In this document: positions 6,173 through 15,341 of the stretch, one piece after another | Position numbering within the stretch: position 1 is the stretch's first letter | Layout of the letters: the number at the start of each line of letters is the position of its first letter | From: a virus | Strand: one strand, 5' to 3' | IMG/VR virus record: IMGVR_UViG_3300027747_000013 | Coordinates: 1-31,741 of that record | DNA: 31,741 bases | Translations under genes and position numbers: made by a program | Notes under the pieces: generated by a model | Seen by the model: only the letters and a program-made list of their open reading frames with translations | Databases searched by the model: none | What the model was told of the DNA's origin: nothing

Positions 6173-7810
6173 CTACTTAGCCAAAACCCATTTCGTGCCG
6201 TTGTAATACACGACGGCACGACCGTAGTTGGTGGTTACCGCCGCGACTGCGCCACCGCCCGCCGCCGTCGCGTTGATCGCCTTATCCGAAGAGGTCAAAG
6301 AGATGTTGCCGGTACCCGCTCCACCGCCTTCGTCGTAGATGTAAAACGTCATGCCCTGAGTAGGCCCCGCAGGAAGCGCTAAAGACACCGCGCCGGTAGC
6401 GGTATAAGCAATCTGCGCTCCTGCCCAGGCGCTGATCGTGCCCGCGCCGGAGAAGTTCTGGAACCCGAAAGCGTTGACCCCCGAAAGCGAAAACGCCGAG
6501 GTAGACCGAGGTGCAATATCCCGAGGCAAAAGCCCAATAGTCAAGATCGCTCGATCCCAGTAAACGTAGTCCGTGTTTGCTGTTGTGCCCGTGTCGTTGT
6601 AAATATAGGCGTATAGGTAGGTGTCGGTTGGAGCAACGTAGACGTTTTGGACCATCCATTTGAACCCGTCTTGAGCCGTGATGTATTGCGGCGAGGTGTT
6701 GCTTGTTTGCGAACTGGTGGCAAGCGCAATTCGACCGGCCCCGAGTGACGCATTTGTCGAAGGCATATAACGTCGAACCGCAAGCGTACACCAGTGCCCC
6801 CTAAACGGCTTGAGCCCCGCAGCAGTCGTAAATGCTTGCCGAAGGTAGGAGTTTGATCCTGCCGCCGTCTGCGTGGTCCTCAGTGACACGCCCGAGATAT
6901 TGTCGTACTGCGTTGAGGACAGAGTACACGTAACGTTTGATGCCGTCCACCCGTAAGGCGTCCCGCTGTTGAGTGTCGCGAAATCACCGTTTACGAGGAA
7001 GTTGGGAGCATATTGATCAAGCGAACTAACAAACTGCGCGGGCTCTACTCCGGTGTAGCTGGATAGCGCTGAATACCAAGGCTGAAGGTACACCTGAGTG
7101 CCTGCCGCCGAAGGGTGAAGATTATCAACGTACCACGCCGAAGGCTTTCCCGCGTTAATGTAAAGGTCATAGACGTTCGCAATTCCGATGCCCCGGAGCC
7201 TAGCGACCGATTGCAGCATGTCCATGATGATCGCCATGTAGTTGTCGTCCCGATTAGGAGCTTGAGCGACCCAAACAAAGCCCGCATCCGGCCATACCTG
7301 CCAAATAGACTCTGTGAACTCGGTTGCTTGAGACAGGTACTTCCACGGAATACTGAAATCGTTCCCGTAACGCGACGTCATGTTTTTGCCGTGGTTGCAA
7401 ATCACAAGATCAGGAGCAACGGCAATATCTCGAATGGCTCCAAAGTGAGAGCCAAGGAAGTATTGGGGGATGGTGCCCGCGACGCTTCCGTTGTAGACGT
7501 TCAGCTTGAACGAGCCACTTCCCGTCTGTATCACGGTCGGAGACGCCGGAAAGTCACCGGTGCCCGTGTCGTAAAGGTAGTAGTTGACCGTGTAAGCGGG
7601 GTACTTGGGAGCAATCCAACTCGCGAGAAGGTAGACCCATTCGTCGGTTCCGTTGCCGGTCGAATCGCCGACCACCAAAATAGCGGTGTCGCGCTGGCCA
7701 GAACGAAGGGTGTTGAGCAGCTTTTGGCATTGGATTGACGGAGCCGTCGCGCCAAGCTTTGAGTAGGTCGCGTCGGCCTGGCCACGAGTAAGTGTTGGTT
7801 TTGAGTCCAT
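6173..7810 (-). CDS. SGNH/GDSL-type esterase tail protein, 545 aa
   Basis: The first ~250 residues form an SGNH hydrolase: VVGDSTGNG with nucleophile Ser50, an Asn block near residue 139 (ICNHGKN) and the catalytic Asp229/His232 in VDNLHPSAAG. Such domains remove acetyl or other ester groups from capsule, O-antigen or exopolysaccharide. Residues ~260-430 look like a beta-sandwich carbohydrate-binding module, and the C-terminal ~100 residues are a Gly/Ala/Thr-rich beta region ending in VVYYNGTKWVLAK, as in many fibre tips. The start ATG 7810 has AAAGGA about seven bases upstream. Being the last late gene after the other tail proteins, it is the probable receptor-binding or depolymerising protein. 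Confidence 0.75.
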   Translation of the reverse strand: MDSKPTLTRGQADATYSKLGATAPSIQCQKLLNTLRSGQRDTAILVVGDSTGNGTDEWVYLLASWIAPKYPAYTVNYYLYDTGTGDFPASPTVIQTGSGSFKLNVYNGSVAGTIPQYFLGSHFGAIRDIAVAPDLVICNHGKNMTSRYGNDFSIPWKYLSQATEFTESIWQVWPDAGFVWVAQAPNRDDNYMAIIMDMLQSVARLRGIGIANVYDLYINAGKPSAWYVDNLHPSAAGTQVYLQPWYSALSSYTGVEPAQFVSSLDQYAPNFLVNGDFATLNSGTPYGWTASNVTCTLSSTQYDNISGVSLRTTQTAAGSNSYLRQAFTTAAGLKPFRGHWCTLAVRRYMPSTNASLGAGRIALATSSQTSNTSPQYITAQDGFKWMVQNVYVAPTDTYLYAYIYNDTGTTANTDYVYWDRAILTIGLLPRDIAPRSTSAFSLSGVNAFGFQNFSGAGTISAWAGAQIAYTATGAVSLALPAGPTQGMTFYIYDEGGGAGTGNISLTSSDKAINATAAGGGAVAAVTTNYGRAVVYYNGTKWVLAK

Positions 7811-7822
7811 AGTGTTTTTCCT

Positions 7823-8149
7823 TTAGCCCATGATTTCCCAAGCGTTGAACGTGGCCGCGCCTCCCGCGCCATCGTTCCCGCAAACCCAAATCTCAACATT
7901 GTCGCGAGCAGACTCATTCCATTCGTAGGTGTCGCCCTTGTAAATGATCTGGTCTGCATCAGCAACGGTAAATGTCGAAGGCGCGGATGAGCCAACCGGC
8001 AAGAATCGAACGTAGAGGTCAAGCGCGGATGCAGGGGATACAAAAATCCCGGCCCCGGTTCGGTCAGCGGTTGGCGAAGAAAAGACCTTAGTCCACGCGG
8101 CGGCCGTCGTAGTGGTCGTTACCCTGGTTGATTGTTTTCGAATTCCCAT
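7823..8149 (-). CDS. Small tail-associated protein, 108 aa
   Basis: It lies between the large tail protein and the SGNH tail protein on the same strand, with the next start 13 bases after its stop. The composition is Thr/Ala/Gly-rich and beta-prone (VTTTTTAAAWTKVF, YEWNESARDNVEIWV), as in small virion surface or fibre-adaptor proteins. It has no signal peptide or membrane segment. The family is not recognised; a tail role is inferred from position. Confidence 0.6.
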   Translation of the reverse strand: MGIRKQSTRVTTTTTAAAWTKVFSSPTADRTGAGIFVSPASALDLYVRFLPVGSSAPSTFTVADADQIIYKGDTYEWNESARDNVEIWVCGNDGAGGAATFNAWEIMG

Positions 8150-8186
8150 ATCAGTTCATAGTCATGGCCCCGATGGGCGTCAGCGA

Positions 8187-11186
8187 TCAGGAGAAATTGA
8201 TTCCGTCTTCTGAGGTCTTGAAAACGATGGAACTGCTCACAAAATGGAGTAGCCCGATGACCGCTTTTCCGTCCGGCTGAACGGAGTACCGAGCGTCGAT
8301 TTCGGCGTCATCAAGCCCGGTCAAGTTGGTCGTCTGCTCGGCGTAGAGCGCGTTTCCTTGCGCGTCGTAAGCCCGCGTGTAGACCGTTCCCGAGTTGAGC
8401 CGGTACGTGTGGAAAATCCCGTCCGGCCTCTGCGCCGCCGTGCCGTGGCTTCCTGATCCAACGATTAGCGCCAAAGTAAGGCCCCCCGTTTCAATATTTG
8501 TTTCATAGAGGTTGATCGTCCCGGATTCGCAAAGACAGGCCCGAAGCACGTCGCCCCTGCCAGCTTGGGCATAATCAAAATTGGCCGAAGTCACGGTCAG
8601 CCCCGTGTCTCGGTCATCCCACGGAAAGCCGACGTTTTCGGCAAAACCAATCTGGAATGTGCCGTCGAGGTTGAACCCCCGCGCATGGCGGCCGGTCCGC
8701 GAAACCGCATAGGCTACGGGCTCTTCAGACGTTTTGCGTTGTTTTCTGAACGAGCTTCGCGCTCGCCGCCGATTCTGCCAATACTCATCAAGGTAGGGGT
8801 ATGTCCGCCGTGGATACTGAAGCTCGGTCCGATAATTCTTGTTGCCCTTTCCCCAAGGCGTCCCCGTACGGTAATGCCCTATCGCGTCCGTCAGCCCCGA
8901 ACCCGCCAAAATGCCGTGATCACTGACCCGGAAAGTTTGGACCCGAGCCGCGACGATCGGCAAATTATCCGTCCCGAAAACAAGCCCTTCAGCTCGTCCC
9001 CGAAGCGATTTTGAAAACAGTAGCGGAATCTCAGGATGGGCGTGATCAACCGCCGCGCCGGTCCACACGCCACGGCCAGCGTGAGGGTAGGCATATACCT
9101 CATCGAAGAGGTCTTGAGCGGGTACCGTGCCCGTCGTAGAGTCAAGCCAGTCGGTCCAAGTTGGCGTTACGCCATGAACAACCGTTGCCCCGCCGCCGCC
9201 GAGCAAGTGAAGCTCAAGACTTGATCCATGCCAACCGTCCGATAGGTCAGGGAGCGCGGCGAATGTCCACCCGGGAAAGTTGTTCCCCATCGTGACCATT
9301 TCGGAGATCAGGTACCAACGGTAATAAGGAGTTCCGCTGTATGGAGTCACGAGCGCCATGTCGGGAATGTCGCAGACGAGCCCATCGCGTTGGAGGAACG
9401 TCCACGGGCGAAGCGTCGTGTTATCGCTTCCCGAGTCCCATCCCGTTACGAAGTTGGTGAAGCCACCAAGGAAGTCGTACTTTGAATGCTCGCAATGAAG
9501 GGCAATCGAGTCAATCTGCAACGTTTCGCCGTCCGGGATTCCGCCGAACGCGATAGACGCCGCCGCCGTGGTGCCCCATCCCAGATCGTAGTCGTCATGT
9601 GGGTCCGTGTTCGTCGGAAACCCGCCGGGGTTCTCAATCGGGTACCGACTATCCCGCGCCTTCGTCGTGTCGCTTTCATCCGATGCGCAAGCTAGGTCTA
9701 AGTCTCGATCTATCCACGTCCCGGCCGTACTCGTGGTGATGTTCCACACGTGGCTTGCAAGCGTGACTGTGATGGGTACGTTGTCGCCTACCGTCGACCG
9801 AACCCGAACCCTGAGATACCGAAAAGGCTCAAGGACCTTGCGAGGGCTGAAGGTCCGGGTAGCTGAGCCCGTCCCGCCACTCACCGCCGCCGAAACCGCC
9901 CCAGACACCACGGATAGCGTTGTGTGAGCACCAGCCGCCCAACCGGTAGTCGAGCTACCATTGTCGAGGGTCACGTCATCGGTCCGCGTGACCGTCATCG
10001 CATCCCACTTCTTCCCCCTAAACTGGAGCCGCCAGTCTCGCGAATCCTCGCCCGACGAGCTAAGATCATTGACGTCAAGCCAAGCCTGAACCGGATTCCA
10101 TTGATCAGCATAAATCCCGGTTCCACCCGCGCCGTTAAGGTCCGCATCGGTCCCGTACCGAACTTGATTCAGCGTTAAAGTGCCCGCCGGCGTGAGGAAC
10201 ATCGGCGCGACTCGTCCCGGCTTGGAGATCACTCGAGCAAGCAACGAACCAGGATACGCTTGGTCCCACGCTCGAAGCCGCCCCTTCAAATCCCATTGAA
10301 GAGGAGGAAAGAGCGCGGCAAGGCACTCGCAGTAGCTGGTGAGGGTCAGCCCCGGAGCCGTCGCCGAGCATCCCCCAGTAGTGTGCGCCGTCGCGCCGCC
10401 GATTGTCTGAGACCAAGGCGCATTGAGATCAACGGTGTTGAATGTCGCGGTGGCCGCCGCTGTCATGTCAAGCAGAAAGCAGTCAGCCCGAGCAACACAC
10501 CGCCAACCGTAGTCGATGCCGTAGCCAAACGTGCGCACCAACTCAAACTCATTGGCCGCCGTGATGTTTACGAATGCCGTGGCACTATTCCCGTCGACCG
10601 AGATCGTCGCGGTAATTGCCGTCCCGCGCTTGGACACTTCGAAAAACCGAATCCCATAGCCTTTGATTCCGTCCTTCTGCCCGTCGCCAAACCCGTCGAG
10701 CACGGTGTCATCGCCCGCATTAAGCAAAGGTTCTTTTGGAAACCCGTCCGCGTCAACCTCGTCAAGGTAGTAAATCTCGCACCATTCTTCAAATGTGCCA
10801 GATACCGACCACGTGCCGGTAATGTGGCGAGAAAAGCCACCAGGCCGGGCAAACCTCGCAGTGACGACCGTATGATCGTCGTTGAGCGTCCCAGTACCCG
10901 TCAGCCCGGTTACTCGCGCATAGCACCGGTTACCAACGTTTCCGGTGCCTGGAGGCGTACACGCGCCGGCAGGGGGAAGCGAGCCGCCTTCGCTCGAAAC
11001 GTAACCGAATTCGCACCCGAGCGCACTCATCGCAAACGACGGTCGCCGGTAGCTTTCTTCGTTGACCGTGTATGGGTCCGGGTCAGTCGGAGGATTCGTA
11101 ACACAAACCCATTGCGAGGAATGGTAGCCGTCGAGCGTCCCCGCAAACTCGATCGTGCGCTGCCGTCCGGTCTTGAATGTCGCCAT
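8187..11186 (-). CDS. Large tail protein, probable tip/fibre component, 999 aa
   Basis: ATG 11186 follows the stop of the previous gene with no gap (TAAATG). The N-terminal third has several cysteines and beta-rich segments (ACTPPGTGNVGNRCYARVTG). The middle contains a jelly-roll-like region with many Gly, Thr and Ser residues. The C-terminal ~170 residues have repeats such as RPDGIFHTY and SVQPDGKAVIG and end SEDGINFS, reminiscent of BNR/beta-propeller blades that bind glycans. Size and position after the hub-like protein suggest a central or side fibre. No enzymatic motif is clear. Confidence 0.65.
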   Translation of the reverse strand: MATFKTGRQRTIEFAGTLDGYHSSQWVCVTNPPTDPDPYTVNEESYRRPSFAMSALGCEFGYVSSEGGSLPPAGACTPPGTGNVGNRCYARVTGLTGTGTLNDDHTVVTARFARPGGFSRHITGTWSVSGTFEEWCEIYYLDEVDADGFPKEPLLNAGDDTVLDGFGDGQKDGIKGYGIRFFEVSKRGTAITATISVDGNSATAFVNITAANEFELVRTFGYGIDYGWRCVARADCFLLDMTAAATATFNTVDLNAPWSQTIGGATAHTTGGCSATAPGLTLTSYCECLAALFPPLQWDLKGRLRAWDQAYPGSLLARVISKPGRVAPMFLTPAGTLTLNQVRYGTDADLNGAGGTGIYADQWNPVQAWLDVNDLSSSGEDSRDWRLQFRGKKWDAMTVTRTDDVTLDNGSSTTGWAAGAHTTLSVVSGAVSAAVSGGTGSATRTFSPRKVLEPFRYLRVRVRSTVGDNVPITVTLASHVWNITTSTAGTWIDRDLDLACASDESDTTKARDSRYPIENPGGFPTNTDPHDDYDLGWGTTAAASIAFGGIPDGETLQIDSIALHCEHSKYDFLGGFTNFVTGWDSGSDNTTLRPWTFLQRDGLVCDIPDMALVTPYSGTPYYRWYLISEMVTMGNNFPGWTFAALPDLSDGWHGSSLELHLLGGGGATVVHGVTPTWTDWLDSTTGTVPAQDLFDEVYAYPHAGRGVWTGAAVDHAHPEIPLLFSKSLRGRAEGLVFGTDNLPIVAARVQTFRVSDHGILAGSGLTDAIGHYRTGTPWGKGNKNYRTELQYPRRTYPYLDEYWQNRRRARSSFRKQRKTSEEPVAYAVSRTGRHARGFNLDGTFQIGFAENVGFPWDDRDTGLTVTSANFDYAQAGRGDVLRACLCESGTINLYETNIETGGLTLALIVGSGSHGTAAQRPDGIFHTYRLNSGTVYTRAYDAQGNALYAEQTTNLTGLDDAEIDARYSVQPDGKAVIGLLHFVSSSIVFKTSEDGINFS

Positions 11187-13544
11187 TTAGGGCACCGCGT
11201 AAGTCTTGACCGAAGTTTGTTTGGCAATGAACTCGCCGCCGGGGAAGACGATTGACCGATTAAAGTTGGCTAGGGATTGCTGACCGATGATGCTATCCGG
11301 GTCACTTCCGCCGCGATTAAGAAGTGTTCCACCGGTGTAGCTTGCCGATCGAACGCACACGCTGCCCGAGTCCTCAACATGGAACGTGACTGTGAACGCC
11401 GAAACCCGCACGTTTCGGCGCCCGTTTAGGCTCACGAGGTCACCGCGCCAAATCGGATAGCCGCCACTTTTGAAGAGCATTTCGCTCGTCCAATTCGAGA
11501 TCCAATATCGAGTCGAGACGCGAGGGAAGACCGCCGTCACTACCCTCGTTGCCGCGTCTTGCGAAGTAATTCGCGGGTCAGTCAGCCCAAGAACAAGGGG
11601 AGCGCCTACCCAATTGTCAGGGCGTGAGCTAGGATCCGTGTTGACCGTCTGAGAAGCCGCACTGACTTTGTACGATTGAATTGCTTTCTTCAGTCTTGGG
11701 TCATAGCCTGAAACTCGAACCTCGTTGGCATCAAGCGGTAGCGGCCGCTCGGTGTAGCTGAAATACACGTCTCGCGCTGGCTTTGAAGCGGCTACCGCGT
11801 CCGCGCTGGTTCGGTACAAGGTGTAGTCCGGGGTCGACGAAAGCGCGTCAGGATCAAGGAACATGGCAACGAGCCCACTGCCCCCCGGTTTCAGTCCCCA
11901 AAGGTAGCCCGCCGCGTAGGTCGAAACAAGCCGCGCCAGCTCATCATATGGGTTCGCGTTGACGTCGATGACCGCATTGAACGGATCGTCGTTCAGACTG
12001 CCAGGAATTACCGGAAGGTTAAACCCGATATTTTGGAGACTCATTTCCGACAGGTTTACGCCGAAGTAATAGTACAGATAACTGACAATCGAATCCCAAG
12101 TGACCGCCGGGGAAGAATCCGAAAGGGGAAGGCCGTCAAGCGGAATCCGCTCCCGAAACTGAAGGTGTTGGGCAAGGTAAAGCCGGTCCCGAACCTCGCA
12201 AGAAAGCCGCCGGGCCCCGTCATAAACTGCATCGGTTAGGCTCGGTTCCATCATCACGCCGTCAATGATGACTTTGCTCCCAATCTTGACTTTTACCGGT
12301 CGATTTCCGAGAGTCAACAGCTTTGCCACGTTTGAAGCGCCAAGCGTCTCAGGGTTTTTAAGCGAGAACGTAAACGACACGCCGCCGGGTTCATCGGGGA
12401 CCGTCAGCATCGGCGAAGGGTCTCGCACGATGTAGGGCGTCAGGTCAAATTCTTCCGCTGCACTCGTGTTCGCGAATGTTGGAGCGTAGGCCGCGTGAGC
12501 GCCATAGAGGAACGGGGTGTGAATCCCACTTCCGACCATGCTGACTTTCATCAAAAGGTCACGAGTTGAGCTATTAGGGGTGTACGCGGTTGCGTCCGTC
12601 TTGACCGGAACAAAGGCAGAAACCTTGTTGACCGTATCGGGAATCGTGCCGTTATAAGGCTGATCACCGAGGATCATGGCGTTCGTGATGCTTGCGCCCA
12701 CGCCGGTGTTTGTCCGCGCCTCAAGCGTTGCGCCGGTCGGTGGCGGAACCATCATGGAGATCGGCAAAGAGGTCACGTAGCCCGACGTCGCAAACTTCAG
12801 CGGGGCAAGCTCGATATTGATTGAGCCGGTTGGCACGTTGACCCAAAACTTCGTGTCACCGAGAATGACGGGGTCGGTAGCCGTCTCATTGATGTCCGCG
12901 AACGTGTGGATAAACCCGTCGTTGGTTTCAATGTTGAGAACGAGCAGATCCCGCTTCCTGAATGGCAGGACCATGAACGATGCGTAGGTATCGGCCTGGG
13001 TCGCGTTGCTGATCGTGTACTGACCGACCTGAACACCGTCCGTCCACACTTCGACGATGCCGCCCACTCGGAACCGAAGCGAGCGCCCCACCGTTCCGTC
13101 GCCCGTGTTGGACCAACCGCATTCGAAGTAGATCCCATCCTTTTGGCCTTCGATGTTGTAAACGTAGAACGAGACGAACCACGCCCGATTCTTTGCGTAG
13201 CTCCCCGTTGTGCTGATCGAAGTTCGAACGCCGCCGGTCAGCCCGCTTTGGTTGATAAGGCGAACATTGCCCGCGCCCCGATTGTTCGCCACCTGCCACT
13301 CCGAAGCTGACGCCGTGATGCCAAAATCCGAGAGTGAGAGCCGAAGGGTATCCCCGGTGTTTGAGGTGTCCCACGCATCGGTAAAGCAAGCCGGTTGGAG
13401 CATCACCGTCCCGCCGATAGGTTCGATGTAGGTCCCTGAAAACGCGAGCCCATTGAACTCGAACTTGGCCGCCGTCATTGAGAGCCGAGGCGTGGAAAGC
13501 CGTCGTTGCGCGGTATCAATTAGGACTGTTAGCGCGTCTGGCAT
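11187..13544 (-). CDS. Tail hub-like / tip attachment protein, 785 aa
   Basis: It follows the tape measure gene in the late order, with the + strand gene 13570-13836 in between. The N-terminal ~250 residues resemble a concanavalin/jelly-roll carbohydrate-binding fold (FYVYNIEGQKDGIYFECGWS, LRFRVGGIVEVW). Residues ~400-760 resemble phage tail hub proteins: VKVKIGSKVIIDGVM, RRLSCEVRDRL, and the late NEVRVSGYDP and WRGDLVSLNGR segments. It probably closes the tail tube and starts the tip. The start ATG 13544 lacks an obvious Shine-Dalgarno. Confidence 0.6.
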   Translation of the reverse strand: MPDALTVLIDTAQRRLSTPRLSMTAAKFEFNGLAFSGTYIEPIGGTVMLQPACFTDAWDTSNTGDTLRLSLSDFGITASASEWQVANNRGAGNVRLINQSGLTGGVRTSISTTGSYAKNRAWFVSFYVYNIEGQKDGIYFECGWSNTGDGTVGRSLRFRVGGIVEVWTDGVQVGQYTISNATQADTYASFMVLPFRKRDLLVLNIETNDGFIHTFADINETATDPVILGDTKFWVNVPTGSINIELAPLKFATSGYVTSLPISMMVPPPTGATLEARTNTGVGASITNAMILGDQPYNGTIPDTVNKVSAFVPVKTDATAYTPNSSTRDLLMKVSMVGSGIHTPFLYGAHAAYAPTFANTSAAEEFDLTPYIVRDPSPMLTVPDEPGGVSFTFSLKNPETLGASNVAKLLTLGNRPVKVKIGSKVIIDGVMMEPSLTDAVYDGARRLSCEVRDRLYLAQHLQFRERIPLDGLPLSDSSPAVTWDSIVSYLYYYFGVNLSEMSLQNIGFNLPVIPGSLNDDPFNAVIDVNANPYDELARLVSTYAAGYLWGLKPGGSGLVAMFLDPDALSSTPDYTLYRTSADAVAASKPARDVYFSYTERPLPLDANEVRVSGYDPRLKKAIQSYKVSAASQTVNTDPSSRPDNWVGAPLVLGLTDPRITSQDAATRVVTAVFPRVSTRYWISNWTSEMLFKSGGYPIWRGDLVSLNGRRNVRVSAFTVTFHVEDSGSVCVRSASYTGGTLLNRGGSDPDSIIGQQSLANFNRSIVFPGGEFIAKQTSVKTYAVP

Positions 13545-13554
13545 AGGTACCGTG

Positions 13555-13563
13555 TGTTAGAAT
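13555..13563 (+). promoter_or_regulatory. Extended -10 promoter for the reverse-oriented small gene
   Basis: TGT followed by TAGAAT forms an extended -10 element (TGn plus hexamer at 13558-13563). No good -35 is seen at 16-18 bp spacing. Transcription should start near 13570, where the reading frame begins, leaving little or no leader. Confidence 0.5.
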
Positions 13564-13569
13564 GCGGGC

Positions 13570-13836
13570 GTGATGGATAGCAATGTTTGCCCTAGATGCC
13601 AGCGACCGGCACTGGTGCAAACTCAAAATAGAGTGGAGAACTCGTGGCGCACCTACCTCTTGAGGGTCGCCGGGATTCTTTTCTTAATTGGCCTCGTGAC
13701 CATTTGCGCCTACGGGATCGTGCTCATAATTTTGGCGACGATCATCGCAATTTTTGGACTATTCCTGCCGTCAACAGTTGCCGGGACAATCAATGTTCAG
13801 TGCCTGCAATGCGGGCTTGTGTTGCCGCCTCGTTAG
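13570..13836 (+). CDS. Zinc-ribbon and two-TM membrane protein (moron), 88 aa
   Basis: This gene runs against the late tail genes and sits in its own gap between the hub-like and tape measure genes. CPRCQRPAL near the N-terminus and CLQCGLVLPPR at the C-terminus form a split zinc ribbon that brackets two hydrophobic segments (about residues 31-50 and 52-70). Both ends should therefore face the same side of the membrane. The start is GTG 13570 or ATG 13573. An extended -10 lies only 6-9 bases upstream, which predicts a leaderless mRNA. Independent expression and reverse orientation are hallmarks of morons; superinfection exclusion or host modification is plausible but unproven. Confidence 0.7.
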   Translation: MMDSNVCPRCQRPALVQTQNRVENSWRTYLLRVAGILFLIGLVTICAYGIVLIILATIIAIFGLFLPSTVAGTINVQCLQCGLVLPPR

Positions 13837-15341
13837 CGCCTAGCCACGCGGTTGGGCATACCTGAGTTTCGAGCCATGGCGAGCTGATGCCCAAGCAGTT
13901 CCGCTCTCAGTTCCGCTGCGAACTGAAGGAGCAGCCGTTCGGGCTTGCCAGTCATCGGACTATTCGTTCCGAGCGCCGCGCCGATCCGAACGGGCGAAGC
14001 CGCTTCTTCCGCCCGAGCGCCGCCGCCAAGGATTTGCCGTTGGAGATCTAGCGACTTTTGGGCAAGGTCGACGAGTTTCGCCGTGTTCCGCGCCACAGGG
14101 TCTTGAGTGAGTGCGTCCGGTTGCGGAACGGTTGGAAATGTTGGCGCTGGCCCGTCTGGAGTTTCCCTCGCATTTCTAAACCGGTTCCGTATTTGCGCCT
14201 CCGACAACTTCAGCTGCGAATCAAGTATGCCGCTTTTGAGACCAGCGGAAAACTTTAAGACTCGGTCGACCGCTTCTTGGTCGCGGCCTCCCGAAGCACT
14301 TACTTTTACGATGTCAACTAGATACCCAATAGAATCAACAAAATACTTTAGTCGAATCGACGCTTGAGCAAGCCCGACAAAGAAATTTTCAAAAACTGTA
14401 CTACTTGATTTGAGCCCGGACCCAAGACCAAGGAATTGCCCAGCGACAAATGGCACGACACCCGACTTCACCAGTAAAGACATATCCGCCGTGAACGACT
14501 GAAGGAACGGCAACAAGAGCTTATTGACTTCGTCCCCGATCTGCCTGAACGCTTGACCCGCAACGTCCGAGACGTTCGCCCGAATGTTTTCCGCGCCACC
14601 GCTGATTGAGTCCGCGATGGTCTTCAATCGCCCTTCGCTGATCTTCTGAATGGCGTCGAAGACTTGGTCCGACGTGCCTTGGATCTCGCCCGCTTTGGTC
14701 ACGCCGACACCCTGAGCGCGTAGATCTTGAGCGCCTACGCCCGCCTTACGGAAGACTTCAAACGCTTCGCCGAAAGACCCGCCCTTGACCCGTGCCAGCG
14801 CACCTGCAACCTGAATTAGCCCCTGCGGATCTACGCCCGACGTCACGAGCGCAAACCGCTCAATGATGGGCAAGAATCGACCAACGTCAAGCCCCGAAGC
14901 CGCGAGTTGTGCCGACGCCCGCGCCAGATCCTCTAACCCGAACGCTGATTTGGTCGCGTAGCTTTCCAGGTACGACATCGCCTGCGTTCCAGCTTCAATC
15001 CCCCCGAGCGCACCGGCGAACGTCCGCTTCATTGTATCGAACGACGCCGACGCCTCCGACGCCGCATTCGCAAACGCCAATAGCGCACCGCCGCCCGCCG
15101 CAACACCCGCCGCAATACCCGCCGCCAACTCCGACGCCGCATTCGCGAACCCCAATAGCGCCCCGCCGCCCCCCGCAACACCCGCCGCCGCCGCAAGCCC
15201 AAAGCCGCCGATTTTGGCCATGCCGGCGCCGAGCCCTTGAGCGGACGCAAGGAATCCTTTCGTGGCCGTGCTCGCTTTCTGAACCCCGGCCGAATAGTGG
15301 TCAACCATTCGGAACTCGGTTACTAGGACTTCATCTGGCAT
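13833..15341 (-). CDS. Tail tape measure protein, 502 aa
   Basis: It follows the frameshifted chaperone genes, its usual place, and shares a base with the GT stop (TAATG at 15341). The N-terminal ~100 residues are Ala/Gly-rich and hydrophobic. A TMP-like domain follows (residues ~100-270: SFDTMKRTFAGALGGIEAGT, YATKSAFGLEDLARASAQLA, GSFGEAFEVFRKAG). The middle hydrophobic segments probably enter or cross the membrane during DNA injection, and the C-terminus is helical. At 502 aa it predicts a fairly short tail. The N-terminal region contains an internal duplication. Confidence 0.85.
   Translation of the reverse strand: MPDEVLVTEFRMVDHYSAGVQKASTATKGFLASAQGLGAGMAKIGGFGLAAAAGVAGGGGALLGFANAASELAAGIAAGVAAGGGALLAFANAASEASASFDTMKRTFAGALGGIEAGTQAMSYLESYATKSAFGLEDLARASAQLAASGLDVGRFLPIIERFALVTSGVDPQGLIQVAGALARVKGGSFGEAFEVFRKAGVGAQDLRAQGVGVTKAGEIQGTSDQVFDAIQKISEGRLKTIADSISGGAENIRANVSDVAGQAFRQIGDEVNKLLLPFLQSFTADMSLLVKSGVVPFVAGQFLGLGSGLKSSSTVFENFFVGLAQASIRLKYFVDSIGYLVDIVKVSASGGRDQEAVDRVLKFSAGLKSGILDSQLKLSEAQIRNRFRNARETPDGPAPTFPTVPQPDALTQDPVARNTAKLVDLAQKSLDLQRQILGGGARAEEAASPVRIGAALGTNSPMTGKPERLLLQFAAELRAELLGHQLAMARNSGMPNRVARR
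15055..15189 (-). repeat. 75-bp duplication within the tape measure gene
   Basis: The segment beginning at 15055 recurs from 15130 with high identity, a period of 75 bp or 25 codons. Both copies encode GVA-x-GGGALL-x-FANAASE. In-frame duplication of tape measure segments is a known way for tail length to change. Confidence 0.8.

Noticed and set aside
7115-7738. 207-codon + strand frame opposite the SGNH tail gene
   Set aside because: Basic, unstructured composition and full overlap with a motif-bearing gene on the other strand mark it as a shadow.
10260-11255. 331-codon open frame on the + strand opposite the 999-aa tail protein gene
   Set aside because: It is Arg- and Pro-rich with no recognisable fold, lies wholly antisense to a good coding frame, and has no ribosome binding site. 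GC-rich antisense frames commonly stay open.
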